From assembly GCA_016704435.1 (NCBI GenBank), contig JADJAB010000023.1, positions 1-42,257 of the forward strand: DNA of 42,257 bases, given 5' to 3'. A model generated the notes under the pieces. It did no database searches and was not told the origin of the DNA. It saw only the letters and a list, made by a program, of their open reading frames with translations. The translations under genes were made by a program, and so were the position numbers. Shown piece by piece: positions 1 to 6,844 of this stretch (position 1 is the first letter of the stretch; the number at the start of each line of letters is the position of its first letter). The DNA is from Rhodobacter sp. Its GTDB lineage: Bacteria > Pseudomonadota > Alphaproteobacteria > Rhodobacterales > Rhodobacteraceae.

Positions 1-279
1 ACATCGACGCCCAAAAGCGCAAGACGCCGCCTCACGCCTAAGCTCTGCCGCGCTCTGCGCCATTCGCCGCGCAAGCCGTCGCCGTCGTCCTGCATCGCGC
101 CGCATCGGTCGCGGTCAAGCATCAGTCAAACTGACGGTTGCGCGCCGTCAACGGCTTGATGGTGCAGTGGTTCCACCTTGATTGATCATCAGTTTGGGGC
201 GCTCCACCTTCGATCTCGGTCGGATCGTCGAAAGTGAGGTTGTAAGATGTAAGGGACTGACAACCTTAGGAGAAGTCCT
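1..279. other. Element DNA before the first recognisable gene
   Basis: No complete gene is visible. Bases 3-41 read in one frame as a possible C-terminal tail (IDAQKRKTPPHA then TAA), which could be the end of a gene beginning left of the window; this is weak. From about 42 to 250 I see no coding signal. A Shine-Dalgarno-like TAGGAG at 268-273 introduces the gene at 280. The stretch carries one copy of a 17-bp repeat (206-222) that recurs at 1536-1552. Confidence 0.35.
206..222 (+). repeat. 17-bp direct repeat, copy 1 (copy 2 at 1536-1552)
   Basis: ACCTTCGATCTCGGTCG is identical at 206-222 and 1536-1552. Copy 1 lies upstream of the first small gene; copy 2 falls inside the 45-codon gene at 1517. 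It could be a duplicated regulatory segment or a short duplication within the element. Function unknown. Confidence 0.6.
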
Positions 280-524
280 TTGAACCTCACAACCCACGAC
301 CACGGCGATACCTGCATCGTCGAGACGGAAGTCGGCCAACTTCGGGTCCCGGTCCCGCAAGAGTCCCTGATCGCCGCCTTTCGCGCCGTCTTCGACGCCG
401 CCCCTGGATCGACCCACGAGATCAATGAACTCGTCACAGTCGCGCGGACGACCGACTCCATCGATTCTGACCAAGTCGGGCCGCATCGAGATTCCGCGCC
501 CCTATGTCGAGGAGGGTCGAATGA
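280..524 (+). CDS. Small hypothetical protein of the integrated element (3' end uncertain)
   Basis: A TTG start is preceded by TAGGAG at 7-8 bases. The first roughly 60 residues look coding: MNLTTHDHGDTCIVETEVGQ, followed by a mixed acidic and hydrophobic segment ending near ARTTDSID. I recognise no family. In the start frame the reading continues without a stop to 1038, but residues after about 60 become arginine- and serine-rich nonsense that matches none of the neighbouring real frames. A single indel around 440-480 would move the frame to a TGA at 522-524, giving the 4-base ATGA overlap with the next gene that is common in this cluster. Start and N-terminus are moderately supported; the stop is inferred. 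Confidence 0.4.
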
Positions 525-709
525 GAAAGCCGAAAGTCATCGACGGCTGCAAAGTCGCCTTCGACCGCATGACGGCTCAAGGCCTCGACGTTCGCAACGT
601 GTCGCTGCGCAAGGACGGTGCCTTCCTCGTCTCCTGGAACCGCCCGCCCACCGAAGCCGAACGCGCTCTGGCGAACTCCTTGCTTCCGGGGGCGCTGCAC
701 GATGCTTGA
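521..709 (+). CDS. Small hypothetical protein, 62 aa
   Basis: ATG at 521 follows a strong Shine-Dalgarno (GAGGAGGG at 509-516). The protein starts MRKPKVIDGCKVAFDRMTAQ and ends GALHDA. It is compact and charged, with no signal peptide or membrane segment. No family recognised. The stop (707-709) overlaps the ATG of the next gene at 702, so the two are probably translationally coupled. The same frame is open upstream to 425, but that part lacks a ribosome site. It belongs to the rightward small-gene series of the integrated element; prophage or mobile-element accessory function is inferred from context only. Confidence 0.6.
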   Translation: MRKPKVIDGCKVAFDRMTAQGLDVRNVSLRKDGAFLVSWNRPPTEAERALANSLLPGALHDA

Positions 710-1136
710 CGCCGCAACACTCGTGGATGTTCGGCGTACTGACTGCGCCATCACCTTTTCTGGTCAGATCAACCGACTGGCTACCAGCGCAAGGTGGCCG
801 AGGAAGCCAATCCCTCGCACGGCCTGCGCGTCGGCCATTCCTGGCCGGGACCGCGCGACGAAGGCGCTCCTGGCGCATACCGGATCACCGGGGGCAGGCC
901 GTTTTGACGAAGCGCGCTGTCAAGACCTTCGAGGAACGCCCCCTCGACCATATCATCGAAAGCGAGACGGTGGACTATGACAACCGCTCCTTCGCTTTCT
1001 CTGTCTTCGGCCACGAAGACCCCAGATCGTCACCGTGATTATCGGGAAGGAGCAACGCACCCTGTCCCGTGACGCCCACACCGAAGGCCTCGCCCGCCTG
1101 CTCGACGCCATCAAGCGCGTGCCGCCCGCACGCTGA
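702..1136 (+). pseudogene. Hypothetical protein with three apparent frameshifts, about 145 aa if repaired
   Basis: Four segments in three frames read as one plausible protein: MLDAATLVDVRRTDCAITFS from ATG 702; then GYQRKVAEEANPSHGLRVGH (from 779); then TKRAVKTFEERPLDHIIESE (from about 906); then QIVTVIIGKEQRTLSRDAHT (after about 1022) to TGA 1134-1136. Each junction needs one missing base (near 777, near 900 at TTTT, near 1020 at CCCC). Three deletions restore the original frame, which is why start and stop are in the same frame. No family recognised. The start overlaps the previous stop. Either the gene is dead or the sequence has three deletion errors; the homopolymer locations favour error. 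Confidence 0.5.
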
Positions 1137-1147
1137 AAGGACCGAAG

Positions 1148-1490
1148 ATGAAACACGAACCCCTATGCCGACTTCTGGCTCGCCAACACCCACGCCCGGA
1201 CGGTCGAACCTGGCGAGGAGGCGTTGATCTTCTCCTCCGGCGAGGACGCCCTGACCCCTTGGGCGACTGACGACGGCACGCTGCTCCTCGTTTACACATC
1301 GACCCGGAACGAACTCGTCGCCCTGCACAATGCCTCCGTGGGCGGTGCGGATGCCCTGCGCGCCTGCGATCTGCCCGGCTGGCCGTGGCGCATCCTGCTC
1401 GACGATCTGCCGCCCGCAGCATCTGCCAACCGCGCGCCGTTCACGTTCCCGGTCAAGCAGCAATCAGGACGAAGCCGCCTGACGGCATAA
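1148..1490 (+). pseudogene. Hypothetical protein with one apparent frameshift, about 113 aa if repaired
   Basis: ATG 1148 follows AAAGGA at about 7 bases. It reads MKHE, then meets CCCC at 1160-1163. Removing one C gives PYADFWLANTHARTVEPGEE and runs on to the TAA at 1488-1490. The repaired protein is acidic and soluble and contains DDGTLLLVYTSTRNELVALH. No known domain recognised. It lies between other small genes of the element, all rightward. Left unrepaired, an internal ATG at 1224 still gives an 88-residue frame. A 1-base homopolymer insertion is the simplest explanation. Confidence 0.5.
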
Positions 1491-1516
1491 CCGAGTTATA
1501 GGAGGGGCAAACCGCC

Positions 1517-1654
1517 ATGATGAACAATCACTTGGACCTTCGATCTCGGTCGCGTTCCGCGTCGATGCTTGCGATGATCAAGGCGAGCGGTTTTGCTCTC
1601 TCCTCCTTGGTTGCAGTCAGTCAGGCGGGTCTCTGGAAACGGAGGCCCGTCTGA
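1517..1654 (+). CDS. Very small hypothetical ORF, 45 aa
   Basis: GGAGGGG at 1501-1507 precedes an ATG at 1517 (a second ATG follows at 1520). The peptide starts MMNNHLDLRSRSRSASMLAM and ends KRRPV. Its TGA (1652-1654) overlaps by one base the ATG of the next gene (TGATG), which suggests coupled translation. The 17-bp repeat at 1536-1552 lies inside it, so part may be regulatory DNA that happens to be open. It could be a leader peptide. No homologue recognised. Confidence 0.35.
   Translation: MMNNHLDLRSRSRSASMLAMIKASGFALSSLVAVSQAGLWKRRPV
1536..1552 (+). repeat. 17-bp direct repeat, copy 2
   Basis: Exact copy of bases 206-222 (ACCTTCGATCTCGGTCG), 1330 bp downstream of copy 1. Confidence 0.6.
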
Positions 1655-2064
1655 TGCCGTATGCCTCGGGCCGCAAGACGGGCAAGCCCCGCAAGTCGAA
1701 GGACGAGTTGTCCGAACGCATGGACGCCAAGCTGCGCGAACTGCGCCTGCACGCGGGCAACGAAGAATTCGACCCCAACGTGGTGCTCATGGCGATCATC
1801 GGCGCGGAGGCCTACGACAAAGGCGATACTGTCGTGGCGCTGGCCGCGATGAAGGAAGTCGCCCAGTATGTCCGACCCAAGCTGTCGTCCGTGAACTTCG
1901 AGGGCAAGGTCGAGATCGAAGCGGTCGACTCCCGGATCAAGACAATCGAGATGGCCCGCCGCATGGGCGTTCCAGTCGATGCGATGATCAGCAGCGCGAA
2001 AGAGCGCGGCATGACGATTGCGCAGGCCTGGAAGCCGTGGACAACATCGCCATCCCCTCCCTGA
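1654..2064 (+). CDS. Hypothetical element protein, about 136-140 aa
   Basis: ATG 1654 overlaps the preceding stop by one base. The N-terminus is lysine/arginine-rich (MPYASGRKTGKPRKSKDELS), followed by amphipathic helices, including VVLMAIIGAEAYDKGDTVVA and a segment ending SSVNFEGKVEIEAVDSR. This is one of the better-formed proteins of the element. I do not recognise the family; a basic N-terminus with helices would suit a nucleic-acid-binding or packaging accessory protein, but that is speculation. The tail WKPWTTSPSPP looks wrong. A single indel near 2027 would instead give LEAVDNIAIPSLTVE and a TGA at 2073-2075, forming an ATGA overlap with the ATG at 2072. Confidence 0.6.
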   Translation: MPYASGRKTGKPRKSKDELSERMDAKLRELRLHAGNEEFDPNVVLMAIIGAEAYDKGDTVVALAAMKEVAQYVRPKLSSVNFEGKVEIEAVDSRIKTIEMARRMGVPVDAMISSAKERGMTIAQAWKPWTTSPSPP

Positions 2065-2075
2065 CGGTCGAATGA

Positions 2076-2531
2076 ACGCGGACTGGACGCAGCCCTCGCG
2101 CTCGCGATGATGGTGGCACTCGTCTGCATCGCGCTGCGGTAAGCGCCCCAGCCAGCTAAGCGAGCGCCGGGCGTCTCTGGGTTTTGTCCCTACCGTCGCC
2201 CCCGAACACCCCAAACCCCATTGGCTGACGCGCTCTGCGAAGGTCGGCCCTGATCGTCGCGGCAAGTGATCATCCATCAAGGCGGTTCGCGTACGATTGC
2301 CGATGGTTGCGCAGCACGAGCGCCACAAGATTGATGGCGTCTTGACCGCAACACCTCATTTTCCCGCCGTTGCCAGTCCTGGACCTCAAACACCGGATGG
2401 TCGTCCCGGGCTGTCTCGCCGCATCGTCCACGCCAGCCCAAGCACCGCTCAAGGACAGGTCTGGGCTTGGGTTTGCGGTTGCTCCTTCCTGCGACGAGCC
2501 GGGCCTGTCCGCCCAACCAGAGGAACGAAGA
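2076..2531. other. 456 bp without a clear gene
   Basis: At the left edge, ATG 2072 reads only 12 codons in its own frame, but a neighbouring frame gives a hydrophobic peptide (DAALALAMMVALVCIALR) ending at TAA 2140-2142, so a tiny frameshifted membrane peptide is possible. From 2143 to 2531 I see no coding signal. CCCAAGC (2437-2443) and GCTTGGG (2465-2471) could pair as a hairpin. A 19-bp near-repeat (2331-2349) recurs beside the integrase start. Confidence 0.4.
2331..2349 (+). repeat. 19-bp near-direct repeat, copy 1 (copy 2 at 4900-4918)
   Basis: TTGATGGCGTCTTGACCGC at 2331-2349 and TTGATGGCGCTTTGACCGC at 4900-4918 differ at two adjacent positions. Copy 2 sits just upstream of the integrase start, between it and the tRNA junction. 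It could be an integrase arm-type site or a repressor operator. Confidence 0.45.
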
Positions 2532-2915
2532 ATGCCCGAACCGCTCTACATCGCCAAATCCGAAGCCGACCGAGACTCCGACCTGTTCAAGCGGACGGTC
2601 GCGAAGGCCAATGAGTTGGGCGTGGACCTTGTCCACGTCAAACCCGAAGACACGATCCTGACCCGTGATCAGGCGCGCGACCGCCAAACCTACCTGAAAG
2701 CGCGCAAGATGGCCGAAGCCATCGGCCAGACCGTGCAGGTCGTTGACAACCCGACCGACGACGGCGCGCAGAAGCAGGTGATCCAGGCGACGCACCACCT
2801 GACCGACGATGCGCTCTATATCCGGGCGGGTGCTGTCGATCCGCGCACCTACCAGCGCCTGACGACGCAGGCCCGCGCCGAGATGAAACGGATCGTGCCC
2901 GTCAGCACGGGATGA
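2532..2915 (+). CDS. Hypothetical element protein, 127 aa
   Basis: ATG 2532 is preceded by GAGGAA. The frame is open further upstream but that part is proline-rich noise without a ribosome site. The protein starts MPEPLYIAKSEADRDSDLFK and is hydrophilic and mainly helical; it contains TRDQARDRQTYLKARKMAEA and ends KRIVPVSTG. No signal peptide or membrane segment. No family recognised. It has an intact frame, unlike several neighbours. Role in the element unknown. Confidence 0.65.
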   Translation: MPEPLYIAKSEADRDSDLFKRTVAKANELGVDLVHVKPEDTILTRDQARDRQTYLKARKMAEAIGQTVQVVDNPTDDGAQKQVIQATHHLTDDALYIRAGAVDPRTYQRLTTQARAEMKRIVPVSTG

Positions 2916-2956
2916 GGTATCGGACGACATTGGCGCGGCACTGACGGCCTGACACC

Positions 2957-3264
2957 GTGTCGGTGAACCGCTTCTCGACCAACAAGAGCGACCACGCGCA
3001 GCAACACATGTGGGCTGCCGTGGTGTTGATAACCATCAACGACGCTTTCACCGCGATGCGGGACCGGACGGAACTCGACCGGGCGGAGGCCCTGCGTTTT
3101 GCTCGCGCCTCATGGGGCACGGGCAAAGTCGGGAACATGTCTGCTCATGTGCAGGTGCAGAACCCGACCGTCTGCACACACGGGCGCTCGAAGTCATGGC
3201 CGGAAAGGTGGTATTCGGCACACAAAGGAAGTGCAGGCATCGCGCGACCTTTGGGCCGCCATGA
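2957..3264 (+). pseudogene. Phage/mobile-element hypothetical protein, one frameshift
   Basis: The first part reads WAAVVLITINDAFTAMRDRT and then EALRFARASWGT; the second part, in another frame after about 3125, reads SREHVCSCAGAEPDRLHTRA, then LEVMAGKVV, to the TGA at 3262-3264. Joined, they resemble a widespread small prophage protein I recall by pattern: W..VL..AI.DA near the N-terminus, then an HVC..AG..P..v..RAL motif. The recall is from memory, not a search. One indel near 3125 explains the break. The stop overlaps the next ATG (ATGA at 3261-3264). The start is uncertain (GTG 2957 or ATG 3008). Confidence 0.5.
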
Positions 3265-3467
3265 ACGCGCCGCGCGAAAGCCGCAGCCAACCGAGGAAGC
3301 CAGGATCACCCCTGCACCCGACGCGGGGCAATCCCCTCCCTCCATCGTCGATACCTTTGGCGTCTTACGACGTGCGCGGCGACACCACACTGGTTTGCCC
3401 CGAACTCCGCCCGCTGACGGGACCGTCCCTGCACCGCGTGAAAACTCCCAGCAAGGACGAGTCCTGA
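3261..3467 (+). CDS. Small proline-rich hypothetical protein, 68 aa
   Basis: ATG 3261 overlaps the preceding TGA (ATGA). The sequence starts MNAPRESRSQPRKPGSPLHP and ends TPSKDES; it is basic, proline- and serine-rich and probably unstructured. No family recognised. It is coupled with the gene before it, and the next gene begins 12 bp downstream. Confidence 0.45.
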   Translation: MNAPRESRSQPRKPGSPLHPTRGNPLPPSSIPLASYDVRGDTTLVCPELRPLTGPSLHRVKTPSKDES

Positions 3468-3478
3468 AAGCCCTGACG

Positions 3479-3688
3479 ATGCAACGGGGCGGCACGCTCA
3501 ACAGCCTCCGCAAGGCTTACGCGAAGTGGGAGCAGGTCGCGGTCGAGTTGTGCCGCCGCCTCGACCTGGAACTGATCTACCGTCACGATGGACACGAGGT
3601 CGATGGCATCGTTGATGCCAACACCAAAGGTCTTCGTCAGACGGCGGCACCTTTCACCCGCTGCATGATCTCGTCTGCGACCGCCTGA
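3479..3688 (+). CDS. Small hypothetical element protein, about 69 aa
   Basis: ATG 3479 begins MQRGGTLNSLRKAYAKWEQV, followed by AVELCRRLDLELIYRHDGHE. The conserved-looking W..VA..L.RRL.L.L.YR pattern occurs in small accessory proteins of alphaproteobacterial prophages, as far as I can judge. The last 15 or so codons overlap the 3' end of the integrase, which runs in the opposite direction (3637-3688 shared), so the true C-terminus may be altered. No good ribosome site is visible directly before the ATG. Confidence 0.45.
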   Translation: MQRGGTLNSLRKAYAKWEQVAVELCRRLDLELIYRHDGHEVDGIVDANTKGLRQTAAPFTRCMISSATA

Positions 3689-4880
3689 ACGGCGTTCCGC
3701 ACGTCGGGAGTGACGACGTAGGAGTCGGTCATGTTCCCGGCAGCGTGACCCATCTGCGCCGCGCGCTGGGCGTGCGGGATGCCGATCTCGGTCGCGATGG
3801 AATCCCATTCGTTGCGCGTGTCCTTCGGACGCCATTTCTGGGCCTTGTAGGTCAGGGTCGGCAGGGACAAGAGGTGCCCCTTCGACGAGTGCGACGGGAA
3901 GACCCAGAACCCGCCCGACTTGATCTCGTGCAGGCGCTTCAACTGACGCACCGTCCATGTCGAGATTGCCACGTCGCGCGGCAGACCCCGCTTCGGGTCG
4001 CGGACGTGAATCTTGGCACCTTCGAGGTCAACGTCCTGCCACCGGAGCGAAAGCACCTCGCCCTTGCGCAGGCCTGTTAGCAGCAGAACTGAGCGCGCTC
4101 TTGGGATGAGATCGTCGATCCGATCAACCTCGCGCCACCAGTGGAACACGTCCGCCCGATCCGCACGGATTGCGGATCACCGTTGACCAACCTTTCGGGA
4201 GGAGGTCGTCGGAACCCGCGTGATCACCTGCGCCGTTGGGCTATCGTGCATCACAGCCGAGACAACGCGCATCAGCGCCTTCGCCGTCACGATACTCGAA
4301 CGAGACAGCCGCCTCCAAGTCGTCAGCACGTCCTGCGGGGTGATCTCGACGGTCGCGCGCTCGAACCAGTCGGGGACATGGACCTTCAAGGTGCGCTCAT
4401 ACTCAGTCAGGGTCGAGGACTTTGCCTTTGACCCAAAGTGACGGTACTCGTGCCACGTCTGGGCGAACATCTCCACCTGCCCCGGCTGCGGGCGCGGATC
4501 ATCGCGCGACACGCGCGCCTTGCGCTCGACCTTCTCCTGGAACCTGATCGCTCGAAGTGCCGTCCGCGCCTCCTGAGACATGGCCGTGCGGGCGTCGTCG
4601 TCCCGGGACCATTGCTTCGTCCTCAGGTCAGCGCCTGCGCGGATTTTCAGGCAGCAGGACGTTGCGCGCGGTCACGAGCGACGTTGACGCTGCACAGGTC
4701 TGATCGACCGATCTTCACGCGCAGGAAACGACCCTGCGTCTCGCTCGCGGCATAGAAGGTGCGCGTCCGCTTGCCCACGGCAAGGTTGAAGCCTGCAAGC
4801 TCCGTGTCGTGGTGCCAGATCGTCGCGTCAGAGAAGGGCAGACCGTCCACATAGGCCTGCGTGATCTTCGCATGGGGCAT
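3637..4880 (-). pseudogene. Tyrosine integrase, interrupted (about 413 aa if repaired)
   Basis: Site-specific recombinase that would insert and excise the element. The N-terminal part (from ATG 4880) reads MPHAKITQAYVDGLPFSDAT, an arm-DNA-binding domain. A frameshift near 4650 leads into the core-binding domain (TWHEYRHFGSKAKSSTLTEY, about 4460). The catalytic domain follows, after an in-frame TGA at 4177-4179. Catalytic residues visible: Arg in TGLRKGEV (about 4067), Arg of KDTR, His in QMGH, and the nucleophile Tyr in TDSYV. Box II is K-D-T-R rather than H-x-x-R. The gene starts about 160 bp from the truncated tRNA, the usual position for an integrase next to its att site. As written it cannot make a full-length protein. 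Confidence 0.85.
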
Positions 4881-5037
4881 AGTTCACTCCGTCGTCAGTT
4901 TGATGGCGCTTTGACCGCCACTTCGCCACCAACGTCGGGTGAAAACGGGCCTTTCTACAACCGGACAACCGAGGTAACTCGTTGATTTAGCAGGTGGACA
5001 TCCGTCCACAGGTGTCTGCATGTCAGGGTTGTCAGGA
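4881..5037. other. Attachment-site flank between integrase and tRNA remnant
   Basis: Non-coding. It holds the integrase promoter region (no clear Shine-Dalgarno seen), the second copy of the 19-bp near-repeat (4900-4918), and an AT-richer stretch (4980-5040) ending in TGTCAGGGTTGTCAGGAATT directly against the tRNA break. The element-chromosome junction (att core) should lie at or just inside 5036-5045, because tRNA sequence stops there. Confidence 0.5.
4900..4918 (+). repeat. 19-bp near-direct repeat, copy 2
   Basis: TTGATGGCGCTTTGACCGC, 17 of 19 identical to bases 2331-2349; lies 20 bp upstream of the integrase ATG. Confidence 0.45.
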
Positions 5038-5076
5038 ATTACAAATCAGATGCTCTACCAGCTGAGCTATAGGGGC
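5038..5076 (-). tRNA. Truncated tRNA-Thr(TGT): 5' 39 bases only
   Basis: Reading the minus strand from 5076, GCCCCTATAGCTCAGCTGG begins a canonical tRNA: acceptor strand, T8, D-stem GCTC, D-loop with GG, then the anticodon stem 5' strand TCTGA and loop TTTGTAA with anticodon TGT (threonine). After position 39 the expected 3' stem strand (TCAGA) is replaced by TTCCTGACAACC, and no variable loop, T-arm or CCA end follows. The gene is therefore cut in or just after the anticodon loop by the integrated element. The 3' half should be at the element's other end, outside the window. Confidence 0.85.
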
Positions 5077-5118
5077 ACGCGCATTCCATAGCGCCAATCG
5101 GCCGGCGCGTGCAAGCGT

Positions 5119-6739
5119 TCAGGCCCTGGGGGGCCTGCCGGTCCGTGCGGCTTCGCTACGGGCCATCACCGCCACGGCGACCAGCCCGACGGCCATCACC
5201 AGAAGCGCGGCGGGGGCGGCTTCTGACAGTCGCTCCAGCGAGGCCAGCTCGAAGGTGCGGGTGGACAGGGTGTTGTAGTTGAACGGGCGCAAAAGCAGCG
5301 TCGCGGGCAGTTCCTTGACGCAATCGACAAAGACCACCAGCACCGCCGTCAGCACCGAGCCGCGCATCATCGGCAGATAGACCGCCGTCAATGTCCCCCC
5401 GGCACTGCGGCCAAGCGAACGTGCGGCCATCGGCAGCGACGGCGAGACGGCAAAGGCGGTGCCGGTGATCAGAAGGCCGGGGTCATGGCCGGTCAGCGCC
5501 AGCACCGCATCGGCCAGCCGGTGGTCAAGGGCTGCCAGCGGGAGCAACAGGCCCACCGCCAGCACCGCGCCGGGCGTGGCATAGCCCAGCGTGGTCAGGG
5601 GCAGCACCCAGCGCGCCGCCCCCCGCCCCGCCAGCCGCATGCCGTAGACCAGGAACACCGCCGCCGCCACGGTCGCCAGCGAGGCCAGCCCCGCCACCAC
5701 CAGTGTGTTGCGCAAGGCCGCCAGCAGGCCGGGCGCCAGCCATTGCGCCGGCGCCCCCGCCGAATGCACCCCCATCACCACCACCGGCAGCACGAAACCG
5801 GCCAGCACCGGTGCGGCACAGGCGGCAAAGGCCAGCGCGGCCGCGGGGCCGGTCAGCCGCAACCGCTCGACCGGGCGCTGCGCGCGGGTGGGCGCGTGGA
5901 ACCGCGCGCCGCGGCGCGAGATCCGCTCCAGCGCGACCAGAAGGAGGCGTCAGGATCACCCCGGCAATCTGTGCAGCACCACCCGCATTGCCGCCATCGA
6001 GCCAGGTGGTGAAGATGCCGGTGGTCAGCGTCTGCACGCCAAAGTGATGCACCGTGCCGTAATCGGCCACCGTTTCCATCAGCGCCAGCGCCACGCCGGC
6101 GGCAATGGCGGGCCGGGCCAGCGGCAGACCGACGCGGCGGAACAGGCCCCATGGCCCCTGGCCCAGCGCACGCGCGACTTCGTAGGTGGCGCCGGATTGC
6201 TCGGCAAAGGCGGCGCGGGCCAGGATGTAGACGTAGGGATACATCGCGGCCGAGATCACCAGAACGGCGGCCCAGAGCGAGCGGATTTCCGGAAACCGGT
6301 AGTCGCGCGCCGATTGCCAGCCGAAGGCCGCTCGCAAGGCCGATTGCACCGGCCCGGCATAGTCCATCACGTCGACCAGCGCATAGGCCCCGACATAGGC
6401 CGGGATCGCCAGCGGAAACATCAGTGCCGGCACCAGCCAGCGGCGGCCGGGGAAGTCATACATCCCGACGATCCAGGCAGCACCGGTGCCGATCGCTGCC
6501 GTCAGCACCGCGACCCCCGCCATCAGCAGCAGCGTGGTCTTCACATAGCGCGGCAGCACGGTGGCGGCCAGATGCGGCCAGATGTTCTCGGTCGGGTGAA
6601 AGGCGATCCACAGCACCGAGACCACCGGCGCCAGCACCAGTGCCGCGATCACCAGCGCTGCAAGCGTCCAGCCATCGGGCCGGAGCAGCCGCCAGCGGCG
6701 GGTTTGACGAGCGTGAACTTGAGCGTTTTGGTCAGTCAT
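5119..6739 (-). pseudogene. Fe3+-type ABC transporter permease (FbpB/SfuB family), one frameshift
   Basis: Inner-membrane permease of a ferric-iron ABC importer, about 539 aa if repaired, with two fused sets of about six membrane segments as in FbpB. The N-terminal half starts MTDQNAQVHARQTRRWRLLR and contains the binding-protein-dependent loop EVARALGQGPWGLFRRVGLP. At 5946-5947 one extra G shifts the frame; without it GVILTLLLVALERISRRGAR continues into the second half, which ends RSEAARTGRPPRA. No partner ATPase or binding protein is in the window, so it may be the last gene of an operon broken by rearrangement, or a stand-alone permease. Divergent from the gene at 6845. Probably an intact gene with a sequence error. 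Confidence 0.8.
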
Positions 6740-6761
6740 CGTCCCGCAGGGCTACAGGAAA

Positions 6762-6785
6762 GCGGTTTATCTGTAAAGAAACCGC
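6762..6785. promoter_or_regulatory. Inverted repeat in the divergent promoter of the iron permease
   Basis: GCGGTTT (6762-6768) and AAACCGC (6779-6785) are perfect 7-bp arms around a 10-bp centre, 23 bp upstream of the permease ATG. A TATAGT that could be a -10 box for the rightward gene lies at 6790-6795. A repressor or activator operator is possible; it does not match a Fur or Irr box I know. Confidence 0.35.
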
Positions 6786-6844
6786 CCCTATAGTCGCGCC
6801 GAAAGGCCGCAAGCCGCAGCCGGCACCGAGCAGAAGAAGAACAG

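Noticed and set aside
2370..2531. 54-codon N-terminal extension of the gene at 2532
   Set aside because: Proline-rich, no Shine-Dalgarno; ATG 2532 has GAGGAA at good spacing.
4177..4179. Programmed stop-codon readthrough or selenocysteine in the integrase
   Set aside because: No selenocysteine insertion hairpin is evident and no such integrases are known to me; a nonsense mutation or paired indels is simpler.
5000..5076. Complete tRNA at the junction
   Set aside because: After position 39 no anticodon 3' stem, T-arm (TTCGAAT-type) or acceptor 3' strand can be found in either the next 40 or 80 bases.
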